NCBI GenBank assembly: GCA_020848905.1
Contig: JADLHG010000031.1
Coordinates: 310,001 to 374,000, forward strand
Direction of reading: 5' to 3'
DNA length: 64,000 nt
Source: Deltaproteobacteria bacterium
Lineage (GTDB): Bacteria > Myxococcota_A > Polyangia > GCA-2747355 > JADLHG01
The notes beneath the pieces are model-generated. The model ran no database searches. It was given only the letters and a program-made list of their open reading frames with translations, and was not told where the DNA came from. Shown here in pieces: positions 16,001-23,180 of the stretch. Every line of letters starts with the position of its first letter. Within the stretch, counting starts at the first letter, position 1. A program made the translations under genes and the position numbers.

Positions 16001-18756
16001 GCCTTGGGGATGACGAAGTTGCACGGGGCGGGGCGGGCGCCGCTCGTCAGCGCGCACTCGCCGGAGGCGGTCTCCTGCGGGCGCGTGACGAAGTAGTGGG
16101 ATCCCCCCATCCCCTGCTTGCGCACCGAGTGCCAGGTGCGGAGGAAGAGCGTGCCCTTGATCGCCTTGCCCGAGAGGCGCTTCCCCTGCGGGGTCACGGC
16201 CACCACGGTCGTGCGAAGCGTGTCCCCGGCCTTGAGGAAGGTCTCCTCGGGCTTCGCTCCCAGGTAGAACTCTCCCGGGTGGAGCAGGACCGCGGTGCGC
16301 GCGGCGCCGGTCTGCCGCGAAAAGTCGGTCACCGTCGTCTCGAGCTCGTAGCTCTCCGGGCCCCGCATGCGGGCGGGCTTGAGCGGGACCGTTCCGGTCA
16401 GAGCCCCTTGCTTGTCGAGCTTGCCCTGCCCCTGCGCCACGAAGCCGGCGTCACCGCGTTCTCCCTCCTCCCACCAGGGAACCTCGTCGGAGAAGACGAA
16501 TCCGGGGTGTCCGGAGGGCGAGTATCCCGCCGGCTGCCGGTCGAGCGTCCACCGATAGCCGACGCCGCGCATCGCCGCGCCGAACAGGTAGCGCCCCGCC
16601 CCGTGGAAGGCGAGTGTGTCCCCGCGGGTGTACTCCTTGCGTTCGGCGCTCACCTGGACGCTGAACTCGGCGGGCTTGAACTCTTCCACCTGGAAGCGAC
16701 CGTAGATCGCGCCGCCGCTCGGGAGCTTGGCCACCACGCTGTAGCTGCCGAGCGGGGCGGCCGAGGGGAGCCTGACCGGCGCGTGGAAGCTGCCGAACTC
16801 GGAGAGCTGCACCTTCCCTTCGTGGACCCGCTCGCCGCGCGCGTCGGAGACGACGAGCGTCACGAGGCCCGTGGGGAGGGTGAGGCTCTTCGGCCCCTGG
16901 TGCCGGAGGAGCCCCTTGAGCTGCACCGTCTCGCCGGGGCGATAGAGGCCCCGGTCGGAGAAGACGAGCCCGAGCACGGAGGCCTCGCCGGCGTCCCAGG
17001 TCCCCTCGTAGCCGAAGGTCCAGGGGCTGACCGTGTCGGACAGCCCCGAGACGACGAAGCTCTCGTCCCCGCCTTTCTCGACGAAGAAGAGGTACGTCAG
17101 CTCCTCGCCCTCGGCGCCGAAGGTCTCCGCACCGGGCGCCACGGCGAGACCGTGCCGGTCGGTCTTGCCGGTCCACTTCGGCTTGGCGTCGCCCGGACGC
17201 CAGATCGAGACCGCCGCTCCCTCGACGGGCTTGCCCCCCGAGAGGCTCGTGACCCACACGAGCGAGGTGTGCGGCGAGAGCTTCGCCGAGACCCCGAGGT
17301 CGGTGATGCGAATGAGCCCGCGCTGGGTGTCCTTCTCCCGGTCGAGCGTGCTGAGGAGCTCGAGCGCCAGCACGCCCCGGCCGCTGCCGCCCACGAGCTG
17401 GCCGAGGTCGAGGCGCTGCACGACGCGGGCATTCCGCCGCCCCGTCACGGCCAGGGCCTGCTGCTTCACTCCCGGAAGCTTCGGGAGGAGCGGGTCGGTG
17501 CCGTGGAGGAAATCCTCGTTCTTGAGCAGCCCCGCCAGCGCCTCGGCCGAGAGGCGCTTGCTGAGCACCGTCGCGGAGGTCGCGTTGCGGAACGCGACCG
17601 GCAGGCGCTTGGGACCGCTCGCCTCGAGGACCCCCGAGGTGACGGGGAGCCGCGCGTAGGGCGAGTAGTCGCCGGTGGTGAAGGTGAAGCGACGGGGGCC
17701 CTCGAGCTCCTGGCCGAACTTGTCCTTCACCGGTCCCGCGAGGGTCACGACGTAGCGCCGCCGCGCCGCGAGGCGCTGGTCCATGTACACCGTGCTCGTC
17801 TCGTAGTTGCCGTAGGGCTTGCGCGTCGGCTTGCCGTTGACGCGCACCGCCGCATGGAGCTCGACGTGCGGTGCCGGGTTGCTGAACGAGACGCGCAGGC
17901 CCGTGTCCGGGGAGCACTCTCCGGTGCACGAGAGGCCCGTTACGATGAACGGCCCGTAGGTGCGGTAGCTCCCGACCCAGGGCCTCTCCATCGGCTCCGG
18001 GCCCTCCTCGCCGACGAGGCCCGGCGCCAGGCGCACCTCCACCTGGCTGTCGAGCGGCAGCGCAGTGACCGGTTCGAGCTCGACCCCCTTCGGGTCGGGC
18101 GTCTTCAGGTGGTGCGCGCGGCGGGCCCGGACGGCAACGGTGAGCGGCTTCGCTCCCGCGGGGGGTTTGACCACCAGGCTCGCCAGCTGCTCGACCGCGC
18201 GCGGCTTGACGGGCTGATTGAAGAAGAGCTCCACCTTCTGATCGGGGCGGGCCCAGCGGTACCCCGCGTACGGGGTGCTGCGGCTCACGACCAGGCGCGG
18301 CGTGGTGAAGGTCCAGCGTACGTCCTTGTCGAGTACGCTGCCATCGAGGGCGCGCGCGCCGCGCTTCACGCGCACGCGATAGGTCGTGGAGCCGGCGAGC
18401 GGCTGGTCGAGCAGGAGCGTCAGCGCGCGGGAGCCGAGCCAGCGCAGCTTGCCCTCCACGGGGGGCTGGATCTCGAGCGGGTTCACGGCCGCGCGCGCCT
18501 CCACCTGGGCCAGCGCCACCATCGGTTTGTTGAAGGTCACGGTGAGCTGCAGGTGCGGGCTCGTGAGCTGCCCCTTGGGCGACGCGTAGACCACCTCGAG
18601 GGGGCGGTCCTTGGCGCCGCGGGCTCGCAGCCCTTCCCCCTGTTCGGGGACCTGTAGCGGGGGGCCCTGCACCTTCGGCAGCGGCACCGTGTCGTGACAG
18701 CTGAGGAGCGCGAGCAGCACGAACAGCGGGGACAGCCACAGATGCCGAACCATCAT
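13057..18756 (-). CDS. Bacterial alpha-2-macroglobulin, thioester lipoprotein
   Basis: A 1899-residue lipoprotein with lipobox LALLSC near residue 18, larger than E. coli YfhM (about 1650). Early MG domains are followed by a carboxypeptidase-like segment (SGGKPVEGAAVSIW), the YNPS-like region (STPYFNPSVVTGADG) and the thioester motif CLEQ at 1395-1398 inside an alpha-toroid. Such proteins trap attacking proteases: bait cleavage exposes the thioester, which bonds covalently to the protease. The intact Cys-Leu-Glu-Gln predicts covalent trapping. The start at 18756 (double ATG) is preceded by GGAGGA. It overlaps pbpC by 4 bp. An ECF sigma gene is divergently oriented 422 bp away and could control this operon (inference). 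Confidence 0.93.
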   Translation of the reverse strand: MMVRHLWLSPLFVLLALLSCHDTVPLPKVQGPPLQVPEQGEGLRARGAKDRPLEVVYASPKGQLTSPHLQLTVTFNKPMVALAQVEARAAVNPLEIQPPVEGKLRWLGSRALTLLLDQPLAGSTTYRVRVKRGARALDGSVLDKDVRWTFTTPRLVVSRSTPYAGYRWARPDQKVELFFNQPVKPRAVEQLASLVVKPPAGAKPLTVAVRARRAHHLKTPDPKGVELEPVTALPLDSQVEVRLAPGLVGEEGPEPMERPWVGSYRTYGPFIVTGLSCTGECSPDTGLRVSFSNPAPHVELHAAVRVNGKPTRKPYGNYETSTVYMDQRLAARRRYVVTLAGPVKDKFGQELEGPRRFTFTTGDYSPYARLPVTSGVLEASGPKRLPVAFRNATSATVLSKRLSAEALAGLLKNEDFLHGTDPLLPKLPGVKQQALAVTGRRNARVVQRLDLGQLVGGSGRGVLALELLSTLDREKDTQRGLIRITDLGVSAKLSPHTSLVWVTSLSGGKPVEGAAVSIWRPGDAKPKWTGKTDRHGLAVAPGAETFGAEGEELTYLFFVEKGGDESFVVSGLSDTVSPWTFGYEGTWDAGEASVLGLVFSDRGLYRPGETVQLKGLLRHQGPKSLTLPTGLVTLVVSDARGERVHEGKVQLSEFGSFHAPVRLPSAAPLGSYSVVAKLPSGGAIYGRFQVEEFKPAEFSVQVSAERKEYTRGDTLAFHGAGRYLFGAAMRGVGYRWTLDRQPAGYSPSGHPGFVFSDEVPWWEEGERGDAGFVAQGQGKLDKQGALTGTVPLKPARMRGPESYELETTVTDFSRQTGAARTAVLLHPGEFYLGAKPEETFLKAGDTLRTTVVAVTPQGKRLSGKAIKGTLFLRTWHSVRKQGMGGSHYFVTRPQETASGECALTSGARPAPCNFVIPKAGYYVLRLEGKDGRGNPLKTSFGVYVTGPDYVPWRREDESKVELLPDRKVYKLGQVARVLIKAPFVGAHALFTVESNGIHLRRPIKIEQTATWIEVPITPELVPNAFVSLLLVRGRIAPDQGKGKRTRSEEDDDPGKPAFRIGYAKLVVSQESKELKVSVKPGRPEYRPGDEVTVDLDVRDHRGKPARAELTVIAADEGVLSLVGYATPSPMNVFYAHRGLSVRTSESRLRLISRRLFGEKGGNAGGGGAGEGEADRGGVRSKFVSTPYFNPSVVTGADGRAQVRFKLPDNLTTFRIMAVAATATSEFGSAAGAVRVAKPLLMLSTLPRLLRVGDTIEAGVVVHNHTRQSGSVRVDTQVRGARLVGSSSQQVPVEEGGAGEVRFRFTATSPGEAVFRFSSTLGDHRDAVELKRPVQLPQVVEAVATFGSTDSAAAEGVVPAGGIRKDVGGLEVSLSSSALVGLRGGVEYLMDYPFECLEQTVSRMVPLVLLKELSLAYGLKSSAEVDPLVGKLIARVEQLQRWDGGFSFWPSAHQSYPWVSAYAAWGLLQAKRAGHRVSPRVLTNATRYLTQQLRTQLPKDAPEGAEGQLATVKAFASQVLVELGQKPSAYLTTGYEGRAKLPAFGKALLLSAMAKARSDQKAIATLTQELVNQVHQTARVAKVEENLGDGYAPFFHSDTRSTAMVLDALLANQPEHPLVDKLVQYLLETRKEGRWRNTQETVYALVGLHSYYQRREKGAPAFLAKVVLGERVLLEQRFSGRSLSAKQTELPMARLGGASGTLAFVKEGQGRLYYSARLRYARSVLPKEPWDEGFFVTRTYHRVPEDMSSFTWLRNKTEGEPVTKVKAGELVRVTLKIVVPQQMHFVAVEDPLPAGLEAVNFRLMNATQSLARGLSHGYASRYGGPRSDSAWWTPFYHQELRDDRVQLFADSIEPGVYTYVYLARATTAGTYVTPPAHAEQMYEPEVFGRTGTSTFTVGAR

Positions 18757-19178
18757 GGGGATCCTCCAGCCCTGTGCGGGCTCGTCAGGCGATGCCCGTG
18801 TTACGGGTGGCCGCGGAGCTTGTCTCCGCCTGGCCGGTCGGTGCGAGGGATGGTGCCATAGATCTTCGGGGGTGCGGCGGCGTGCTCGAGGGCACGGGCC
18901 CTGAGCTGGCGGGTACGGCAGCCTGGGCCGTCGATTCTCGGTGAGCCTCGTCGGGCTCCTCCGGGGCCGCTCCCGGACCCCCTTCCAGGTGACCCGGCAG
19001 GCCAATTGAAATAAGCGATTGTAAGCAGTTGGGACGAGCGATGGCCGAGCGCGTCCGCTGCGCATTGACAATTGACGCGTGATGGCATATCTGCGCGGCG
19101 GCTGGCTGGTCGGTGCAGACGCCTCGCGCTTCCGTGGCGTGGGCCTTGCACCTCAGGGGCGTCTGGAGCGAGGAACGC
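18757..19178. other. Divergent intergenic region, alpha-2-macroglobulin / sigma factor
   Basis: 422 bp without a supported gene. The short frames that cross it have no recognisable domains. The right half is comparatively AT-rich. TACAAT on the minus strand at 19023-19018 is a possible -10 for the macroglobulin operon, but lacks a matching -35. A plus-strand promoter candidate is listed separately. Confidence 0.35.
19065..19093 (+). promoter_or_regulatory. Candidate promoter of the sigma-factor gene
   Basis: A perfect TTGACA at 19065-19070 is followed after 17 bp by TATCTG at 19088-19093 (three matches to TATAAT). A second TTGACG overlaps at 19072-19077. The leader to the chosen ATG would be about 80 nt. 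The good -35 with a poor -10 suggests either weak constitutive expression or use by another sigma factor. Confidence 0.4.
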
Positions 19179-19823
19179 ATGCGGTCTTTTCCGACGGTCT
19201 CCCGGGACGAGGAATTGGGGCTCCTGGCAGCCGTGATCACCGGCGATCACGCGGCCGGCACTAGCTTTTTCCAGCGCTACAACTGCCTGATCGAGATGTG
19301 CGTGCGAAAGACCTTCCGCCGGGCCGGCCTCTTCGTCACCGAGGAGGACGTGCGAGACATGGTGGGAGAGATCTGGCTCTCATTATTGGATGACGACAAA
19401 CGGTGCCTGCGCCGCTTCGAGCCCGACCGGCAGATCCGCGTGGGCACCTGGATCGGCCTGCTGGCGCGCAACAAGACCATCGACCACCTGCGCACCAGCC
19501 ACGAGCGGACCGTCCCGCTCGACGACGCGCTGGTCGCCGACGAGCGGCCGTTCGTCACCGCCTCTCCTACCGACGAGGTGGAGGCCCGCGAGGCGCAGGT
19601 GCTGGCCGAGCGCGCCTTGCAGCTGCTCAAGGCGGAGGAGCGGCGGTTCCTCGAGGCCTGGTACGTCCACGACCGGGACCCGAGCGACATGGCCCACGAG
19701 TTCGGCATCGCCGTGGGCACCGTGTACAGCCGCCGCTTCAAGATCCAGGAGAAGCTGGCGCGCACCATCGATCGCATCTCCCGTCCGCGCCGCATCTATC
19801 GCGCCCGCGCCCTCGCGGCGTAG
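19179..19823 (+). CDS. RNA polymerase sigma-70 family factor, ECF-like
   Basis: A 214-residue protein. Region 2 is at about residues 20-105 (FFQRYNCLIEMCVRKTF, then VEDMVGEIW-like DVRDMVGEIWLSLLDD, and WIGLLARNKTIDHLR for promoter melting and -10 contact). Region 4 is at about 150-200 (LKAEERRFLEAWYV, then MAHEFGIAVGTVYSRRFKIQEKL), a helix-turn-helix for the -35. No region 1.1 or 3 is present, so it is an ECF-type factor. The ATG at 19179 has GAGGA 6 bp upstream; a start further upstream would add 22 unlike residues. No anti-sigma gene is adjacent, which is unusual for ECF factors. The alpha-2-macroglobulin/pbpC operon is divergent and is a possible target. Confidence 0.85.
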   Translation: MRSFPTVSRDEELGLLAAVITGDHAAGTSFFQRYNCLIEMCVRKTFRRAGLFVTEEDVRDMVGEIWLSLLDDDKRCLRRFEPDRQIRVGTWIGLLARNKTIDHLRTSHERTVPLDDALVADERPFVTASPTDEVEAREAQVLAERALQLLKAEERRFLEAWYVHDRDPSDMAHEFGIAVGTVYSRRFKIQEKLARTIDRISRPRRIYRARALAA

Positions 19824-19846
19824 CGCGGGTAGCTCGCCGCCGCGCT
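19822..19846 (+). terminator. Hairpin overlapping the sigma-factor stop
   Basis: Perfect 7-bp arms AGCGCGG / CCGCGCT with an 11-bp loop, starting inside the TAG stop and followed by TTCCT. It is a weak terminator candidate that would separate the sigma gene from the tRNA transcript. Confidence 0.4.
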
Positions 19847-19886
19847 TCCTGCCCGCGTCCGTGGCCTCTGTTGCGCGCGTGGCCCC

Positions 19887-19916
19887 TTGACCGGCTCGCC
19901 CGGCGCCCACGATACT
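19887..19916 (+). promoter_or_regulatory. Promoter of tRNA-Leu
   Basis: TTGACC at 19887-19892 (five of six) and GATACT at 19911-19916 (four of six) are separated by 18 bp. Transcription would start near 19923, about 20 bp before the tRNA. A 6-bp GC hairpin (CCGCCG / CGGCGG, 19921-19935) occupies the 5' leader. Confidence 0.6.
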
Positions 19917-19941
19917 TTCGCCGCCGCTCCGGCGGTGACCG

Positions 19942-20026
19942 GCGAGGATGGCGGAACTGGCAGACGCACTGGATTTAGGTTCCAGCGCCGAAAGGCTTAG
20001 GGGTTCGAGTCCCCTTCCTCGCACCA
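19942..20026 (+). tRNA. tRNA-Leu (anticodon UAG), CCA encoded
   Basis: An 85-nt class II tRNA. The acceptor stem GCGAGGA pairs with TCCTCGC, and the discriminator A is followed by an encoded CCA (20024-20026). The anticodon arm CTGGA-TTTAGGT-TCCAG presents TAG, which reads CUA leucine codons. The long variable arm and the T loop GTTCGAGTC are as expected for leucine. The gene stands alone, with its own promoter upstream and no adjacent tRNA. Confidence 0.97.
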
Positions 20027-20088
20027 GACGACGAACGAACGGAAGGGCTGCGCCGGGCAAGGGGGTGCGGCTCGGAGGAGGCGGTGCG

Positions 20089-20604
20089 ATGCGGAGAATG
20101 CGGCTGGGGGTGGTGGTGGGCGCGGCGGCGATCGTGGGTGCGTGCTCGCCGAAGGATCTCTTCGTGGAGGGGGCGGCGGTCAAGGTGGCCGAGAAGATCG
20201 CGGCCAAGGTGGGCGGCGAGGTGAAGGCCATGCGCGTCGAGATCGAGCGCCACAAGCTCAGCATTCGCGCGCAGGACTCGGGCGACAAGACCAAGGTGAA
20301 GCACTGGGAGTACCGCGAGGGGGCGCTGGCCGAGCCGCGGCCGGTGGTGCTCCTCGGCAAGGGGAAGCTCGACGAGCACCTCTTCCCGCTCAGCAGCGTG
20401 GCCTTCGCGGCCGTGCCGGCGATGGTGCGGGAGGCCGGCGAGAAGCTCGGCAAGCCCATCACCTCCATGTTTCTCTCCATCGGCATGTTCCGACGCACGG
20501 CGAACGACCCACCGACCTGGATGCTCCTCCCCGAGGGGGGAACGAAGGATGGATGGGTGGGGGCCGACCTGTCGGGCAAGATCACCAGCGTCAACAAGAA
20601 GTAG
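20089..20604 (+). CDS. Small lipoprotein of unknown function
   Basis: A 171-residue protein with a short signal peptide (RLGVVVGAAAIVGAC) and lipobox Cys near residue 18, then CSPKD. I do not recognise the mature domain. It starts with an Ala/Lys/Val helix (VKVAEKIAAKVGGEVKAM), then mixed beta-type sequence with SSVAFAAVPAMVREAG and MFLSIGMFRRT, ending in basic residues. The start was chosen at 20089 because GGAGGAGG lies 7-8 bp upstream; the open frame continues further upstream but would run back through the tRNA. It is 62 bp downstream of tRNA-Leu and may share its transcript. Confidence 0.7.
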   Translation: MRRMRLGVVVGAAAIVGACSPKDLFVEGAAVKVAEKIAAKVGGEVKAMRVEIERHKLSIRAQDSGDKTKVKHWEYREGALAEPRPVVLLGKGKLDEHLFPLSSVAFAAVPAMVREAGEKLGKPITSMFLSIGMFRRTANDPPTWMLLPEGGTKDGWVGADLSGKITSVNKK

Positions 20605-20791
20605 CCCCCGCGGGCCCTGACCTACACAGAAACGCGTTGTTACGTGATCAAACATGGTCGCATGGGCCGCGAGGCGCCCGGCAGGCCAGGAGCGCCGAGC
20701 ACCGGAGCGGCGCAGCCTGGTGGCGCTGTGAGCACCGGAGCGCAGGCGCGACGCCGCCTGACGGGATGGATCGCGGCCAAGGTGGCCATGT

Positions 20792-21427
20792 TTAGTTGCA
20801 GCCGTAGTAGAAGTCCCAGCCGTCGCGCTGCACGGCCAGGTTGCCGCGCGAGGCGAAGGCCCACTGTCCGCCGCGCGCGACGTAGATGTTGATGAGGTAC
20901 GCGCCCGCCGGGAAGCGCACGCTCGGGAGCATCTTTCGCGGCGCGAGCACCACGTCCCCGCCGACGCGGCGCCCTTCGAAGAAGATCTCCAGCTTGACGC
21001 TCGTCGGGGCAGCGCAGCGGTGGGTCGTGTTCCGCAGCGAGCCGACGAAGGTGCGAACCGGGGCCGGCGTGACGGGCTCGCGCCTCGCGGGGGGGGTGTA
21101 GTCGAGCTGCAGGTCGGTCTGGTGGAAGCGGCGCACCTCGATCTTGCGACTCCACTCGGCGCCGTCCTTGGCCGTGACCTTCACCCAGAGGAAGGTGCTG
21201 GCCTGCTCGAGCTCGAAGGCGGCCGGCAGCGTCTCCTTGCGGCCGCCCACCTCGGCGGTCGCTCCCTCGGGGCGTTCGATGCGCAGGCTGGTGCCCGACG
21301 CCGGGCGGAAGGAGACGGAGTAGCGCCACTCCTGGGCGCTCGCGGAGCTCGGAGCGCAGACGAGCAGCAGCCCGAGGGGAGCCAGGGCGCACGACGTCAA
21401 TCTCGAACCACGAATACTTTCCCGCAT
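20792..21427 (-). CDS. Secreted protein of unknown function
   Basis: A 211-residue protein with a Sec signal peptide (LAPLGLLLVCAPSSASA, cleavage about residue 31). The mature part is mostly beta-type with repeated ELEQAS, KVTAKDG and FPAGAYLINIYVA elements, suggesting immunoglobulin- or PEGA-like strands; I cannot name the family. Two cysteines (CAAP in the middle and the C-terminal YYGCN) could form a disulfide. The start has a perfect AGGAGGT six bp upstream, one of the strongest ribosome sites in the window, so high expression is likely. It is followed by 187 bp with no gene and a small lipoprotein gene on the other strand. Confidence 0.65.
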   Translation of the reverse strand: MRESIRGSRLTSCALAPLGLLLVCAPSSASAQEWRYSVSFRPASGTSLRIERPEGATAEVGGRKETLPAAFELEQASTFLWVKVTAKDGAEWSRKIEVRRFHQTDLQLDYTPPARREPVTPAPVRTFVGSLRNTTHRCAAPTSVKLEIFFEGRRVGGDVVLAPRKMLPSVRFPAGAYLINIYVARGGQWAFASRGNLAVQRDGWDFYYGCN

Positions 21428-21599
21428 GACGTGACCTCCTGTGTTCGGCCGTAGGGGCGCGCGACCTGGCGCGCGCGAGGCCTGTACGACGGAGGGAGCG
21501 GAAGGCGAGAGGAACTAGTTCACACGGGGGAGGAGGGGCCGAGCTGCCGAGCTCCGCGCCAGGGGAGGGCCGCGCGCAGTGCGGCGACCCAGGGGTGCG

Positions 21600-22988
21600 T
21601 CAGGGGTTCCAGCCGGAGAGGCGCGCCATGAGCCACCAGAAGGCCTTCGCCAGCCGCGTGGCCCCTTCGTAGGCCGTACCGTTCACCGTGCAGTCGCGCG
21701 GGTGACACGCCGCGGGGTTCGAGTTCCCCGCGCAGAATTCGCCGCAGTAGGAGGGGAAGGCCGCTTCCCCCTTGGTGGTCGTCTGCAGCTGCCCCGAGGG
21801 CAGGTGCGATTCCAGGTCGGCGAGGTCGAGGAGCGGCTTGTTGTTCTGGCGCGCGTGGTCGCGAATCAGCGCGTTCAGGGCGTTGCCGCACTGCATGCCC
21901 GGGATGGTGAGCGGCACGGTGACCCAGATGAAGCGCTTGCCGGGGTTCGCGGTCTCGAGCGTGGTCATGGTCGTGCGGTAGTGATTCCACCACTGCTGCA
22001 GGGTCGTGGAGTTCGGGCACTGCGAGCCCGAGCAGCCGCAGTGGCCCGCCTCGTCGAGCGCGTCGATGTAGCAGTACTTGAAGCCGTAGACGTCGAAGCC
22101 CGGATTCTGGGGGACGCGCGTGGCGAGGTCCGTGGCCTTGGCGAACCAGCCGATGCCGCTGCCCGCGGCGGCCAGCTCCACGTAGCTCCGGAAGTCCCAG
22201 TTCGCGCGGTTGTACTTGGGGGTGCGCTGCTGCAGCCGGTCGAGCGCGTTGTCGATCGTTCCGCCGACGGAGGCGTGCCGGAAGAAGAGCCTGCGGGCCG
22301 CGGCCAGCGCGATGGCGGAGTCGGGGATCTGCGCGAACTGCGCGAGCACGCGATGGTCGGCGATGAGCGACCCCGTCGGCGGGGGCGGCGGGGGAGGAGG
22401 CGGTGGTGGCGGGGGCACCGCGGCATCGGCGCGGGGGGGCGGCGGCGGCGGCACCGCGGCGTCGGCGCGGGGGGGCGGCGGCGGCGGCGGCGGCACCGCG
22501 GCGTCGGCACGGGGGGGCGGTGGCGCGGCGCCGTCGGTCGCCGGGGGCGGAGGAGGCGGAGGAGGCGGGGGAAGCGCGCCGTCGACGACGGGACGCACGC
22601 CAGCGTCGGCGAGGGCCAGCCCGGCGTCCACGCGGCAGCGTCGGTCGTAGACGCGGCAGGCCTTCTCCCGGCACTCGGGGGTGGCGCAGCCGGGCATCCC
22701 GCCCTGGCACGCGGCCTGGAGCTTGGGGCAGGCGCGCGAGGCGTTGAAACCGAAGAGGGCGACGCCGTCCCCCCCGCAGAAGGCCCCGAGGGCGTCGCAG
22801 CCGGCGCTCCCCGAGCTGCAGCTCTGCTGGACCTCCTGACACGCCTGGTCGGGCGTGGTGGCGTGGGCGGCGTCGAGGAACCGGTCCACCTCACCGGCGG
22901 CTTGCGCTCCCGGGTTGGGCTGGACCGAGGAGCAGGCGAGGCTCCCGAGCCAGAGCGTGGCGGCGGCGGCACGTGCGAGTCGATGCAT
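21600..22988 (-). CDS. Lipoprotein with polyproline linker and SGNH-hydrolase-like domain
   Basis: A 462-residue protein with lipobox GSLAC at Cys19 and GAGGAGG before the start. Residues 45-120 form a Cys-rich domain (about ten Cys, probably disulfide-bonded). Residues 139-205 are four proline runs separated by RADAAV spacers. Residues 206-462 resemble SGNH/GDSL-type hydrolases found in myxobacterial lipoproteins: FFRHASVGGTIDN near 236-247 holds the candidate nucleophile Ser240, strand WVTVPL follows later, and the C-terminus WWLMARLSGW fits the last helix. Catalytic residues were not verified by alignment. The linker would hold the enzyme domain away from the outer membrane. The substrate is unknown. 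Confidence 0.7.
   Translation of the reverse strand: MHRLARAAAATLWLGSLACSSVQPNPGAQAAGEVDRFLDAAHATTPDQACQEVQQSCSSGSAGCDALGAFCGGDGVALFGFNASRACPKLQAACQGGMPGCATPECREKACRVYDRRCRVDAGLALADAGVRPVVDGALPPPPPPPPPPATDGAAPPPPRADAAVPPPPPPPPRADAAVPPPPPPRADAAVPPPPPPPPPPPPPTGSLIADHRVLAQFAQIPDSAIALAAARRLFFRHASVGGTIDNALDRLQQRTPKYNRANWDFRSYVELAAAGSGIGWFAKATDLATRVPQNPGFDVYGFKYCYIDALDEAGHCGCSGSQCPNSTTLQQWWNHYRTTMTTLETANPGKRFIWVTVPLTIPGMQCGNALNALIRDHARQNNKPLLDLADLESHLPSGQLQTTTKGEAAFPSYCGEFCAGNSNPAACHPRDCTVNGTAYEGATRLAKAFWWLMARLSGWNP
22379..22570 (-). repeat. In-frame tandem repeat encoding proline runs
   Basis: Three near-identical units beginning at 22416, 22452 and 22494 (plus-strand coordinates; spacing 36 and 42 bp) encode a RADAAV spacer followed by 6-8 prolines. 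A further degenerate proline run lies on each side. The unequal spacing is a multiple of 3, so expansion by slippage has kept the frame. Confidence 0.85.
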
Positions 22989-23180
22989 CCCTTTCCTCCT
23001 CGGCGATGGGGTGTTGGTCTGCCAAGAGGTGGCGTCAACCGCTCCCGGCGATCACCTCCGGTCGCGCTTTCCTCGCCGGATGCAGGGGCAGGCGGCCCGC
23101 CCCGAGGCCCGGATCGGGGGCAAAGTTGTGTCGGCGAGCCGAGATCGGCTACTCTGAGAAAGGGAAGACACGACACCTCG

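Noticed and set aside
13129-18657. A very long open frame antisense to the alpha-2-macroglobulin gene
   Set aside because: It is a mirror of the GC-rich third positions of the real gene: it has no signal peptide, no domain and a composition of Arg, Gly, Glu, His and Val typical of shadow frames.
19948-20088. Upstream extension of the small lipoprotein gene
   Set aside because: The extension would translate the tRNA-Leu gene; the ATG at 20089 has a strong ribosome site and begins a proper lipoprotein signal.
20697-20742. Two copies of a 13-bp direct repeat (GAGCACCGGAGCG) 33 bp apart
   Set aside because: Only two copies in a short intergenic gap with no target-site or mobile-element context; too little to call a functional repeat.
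21465-21482. GCGCGC-rich inverted repeat upstream of the secreted protein
   Set aside because: Alternating GC runs are self-complementary by composition alone; there is no T-run and no position that suggests a function.
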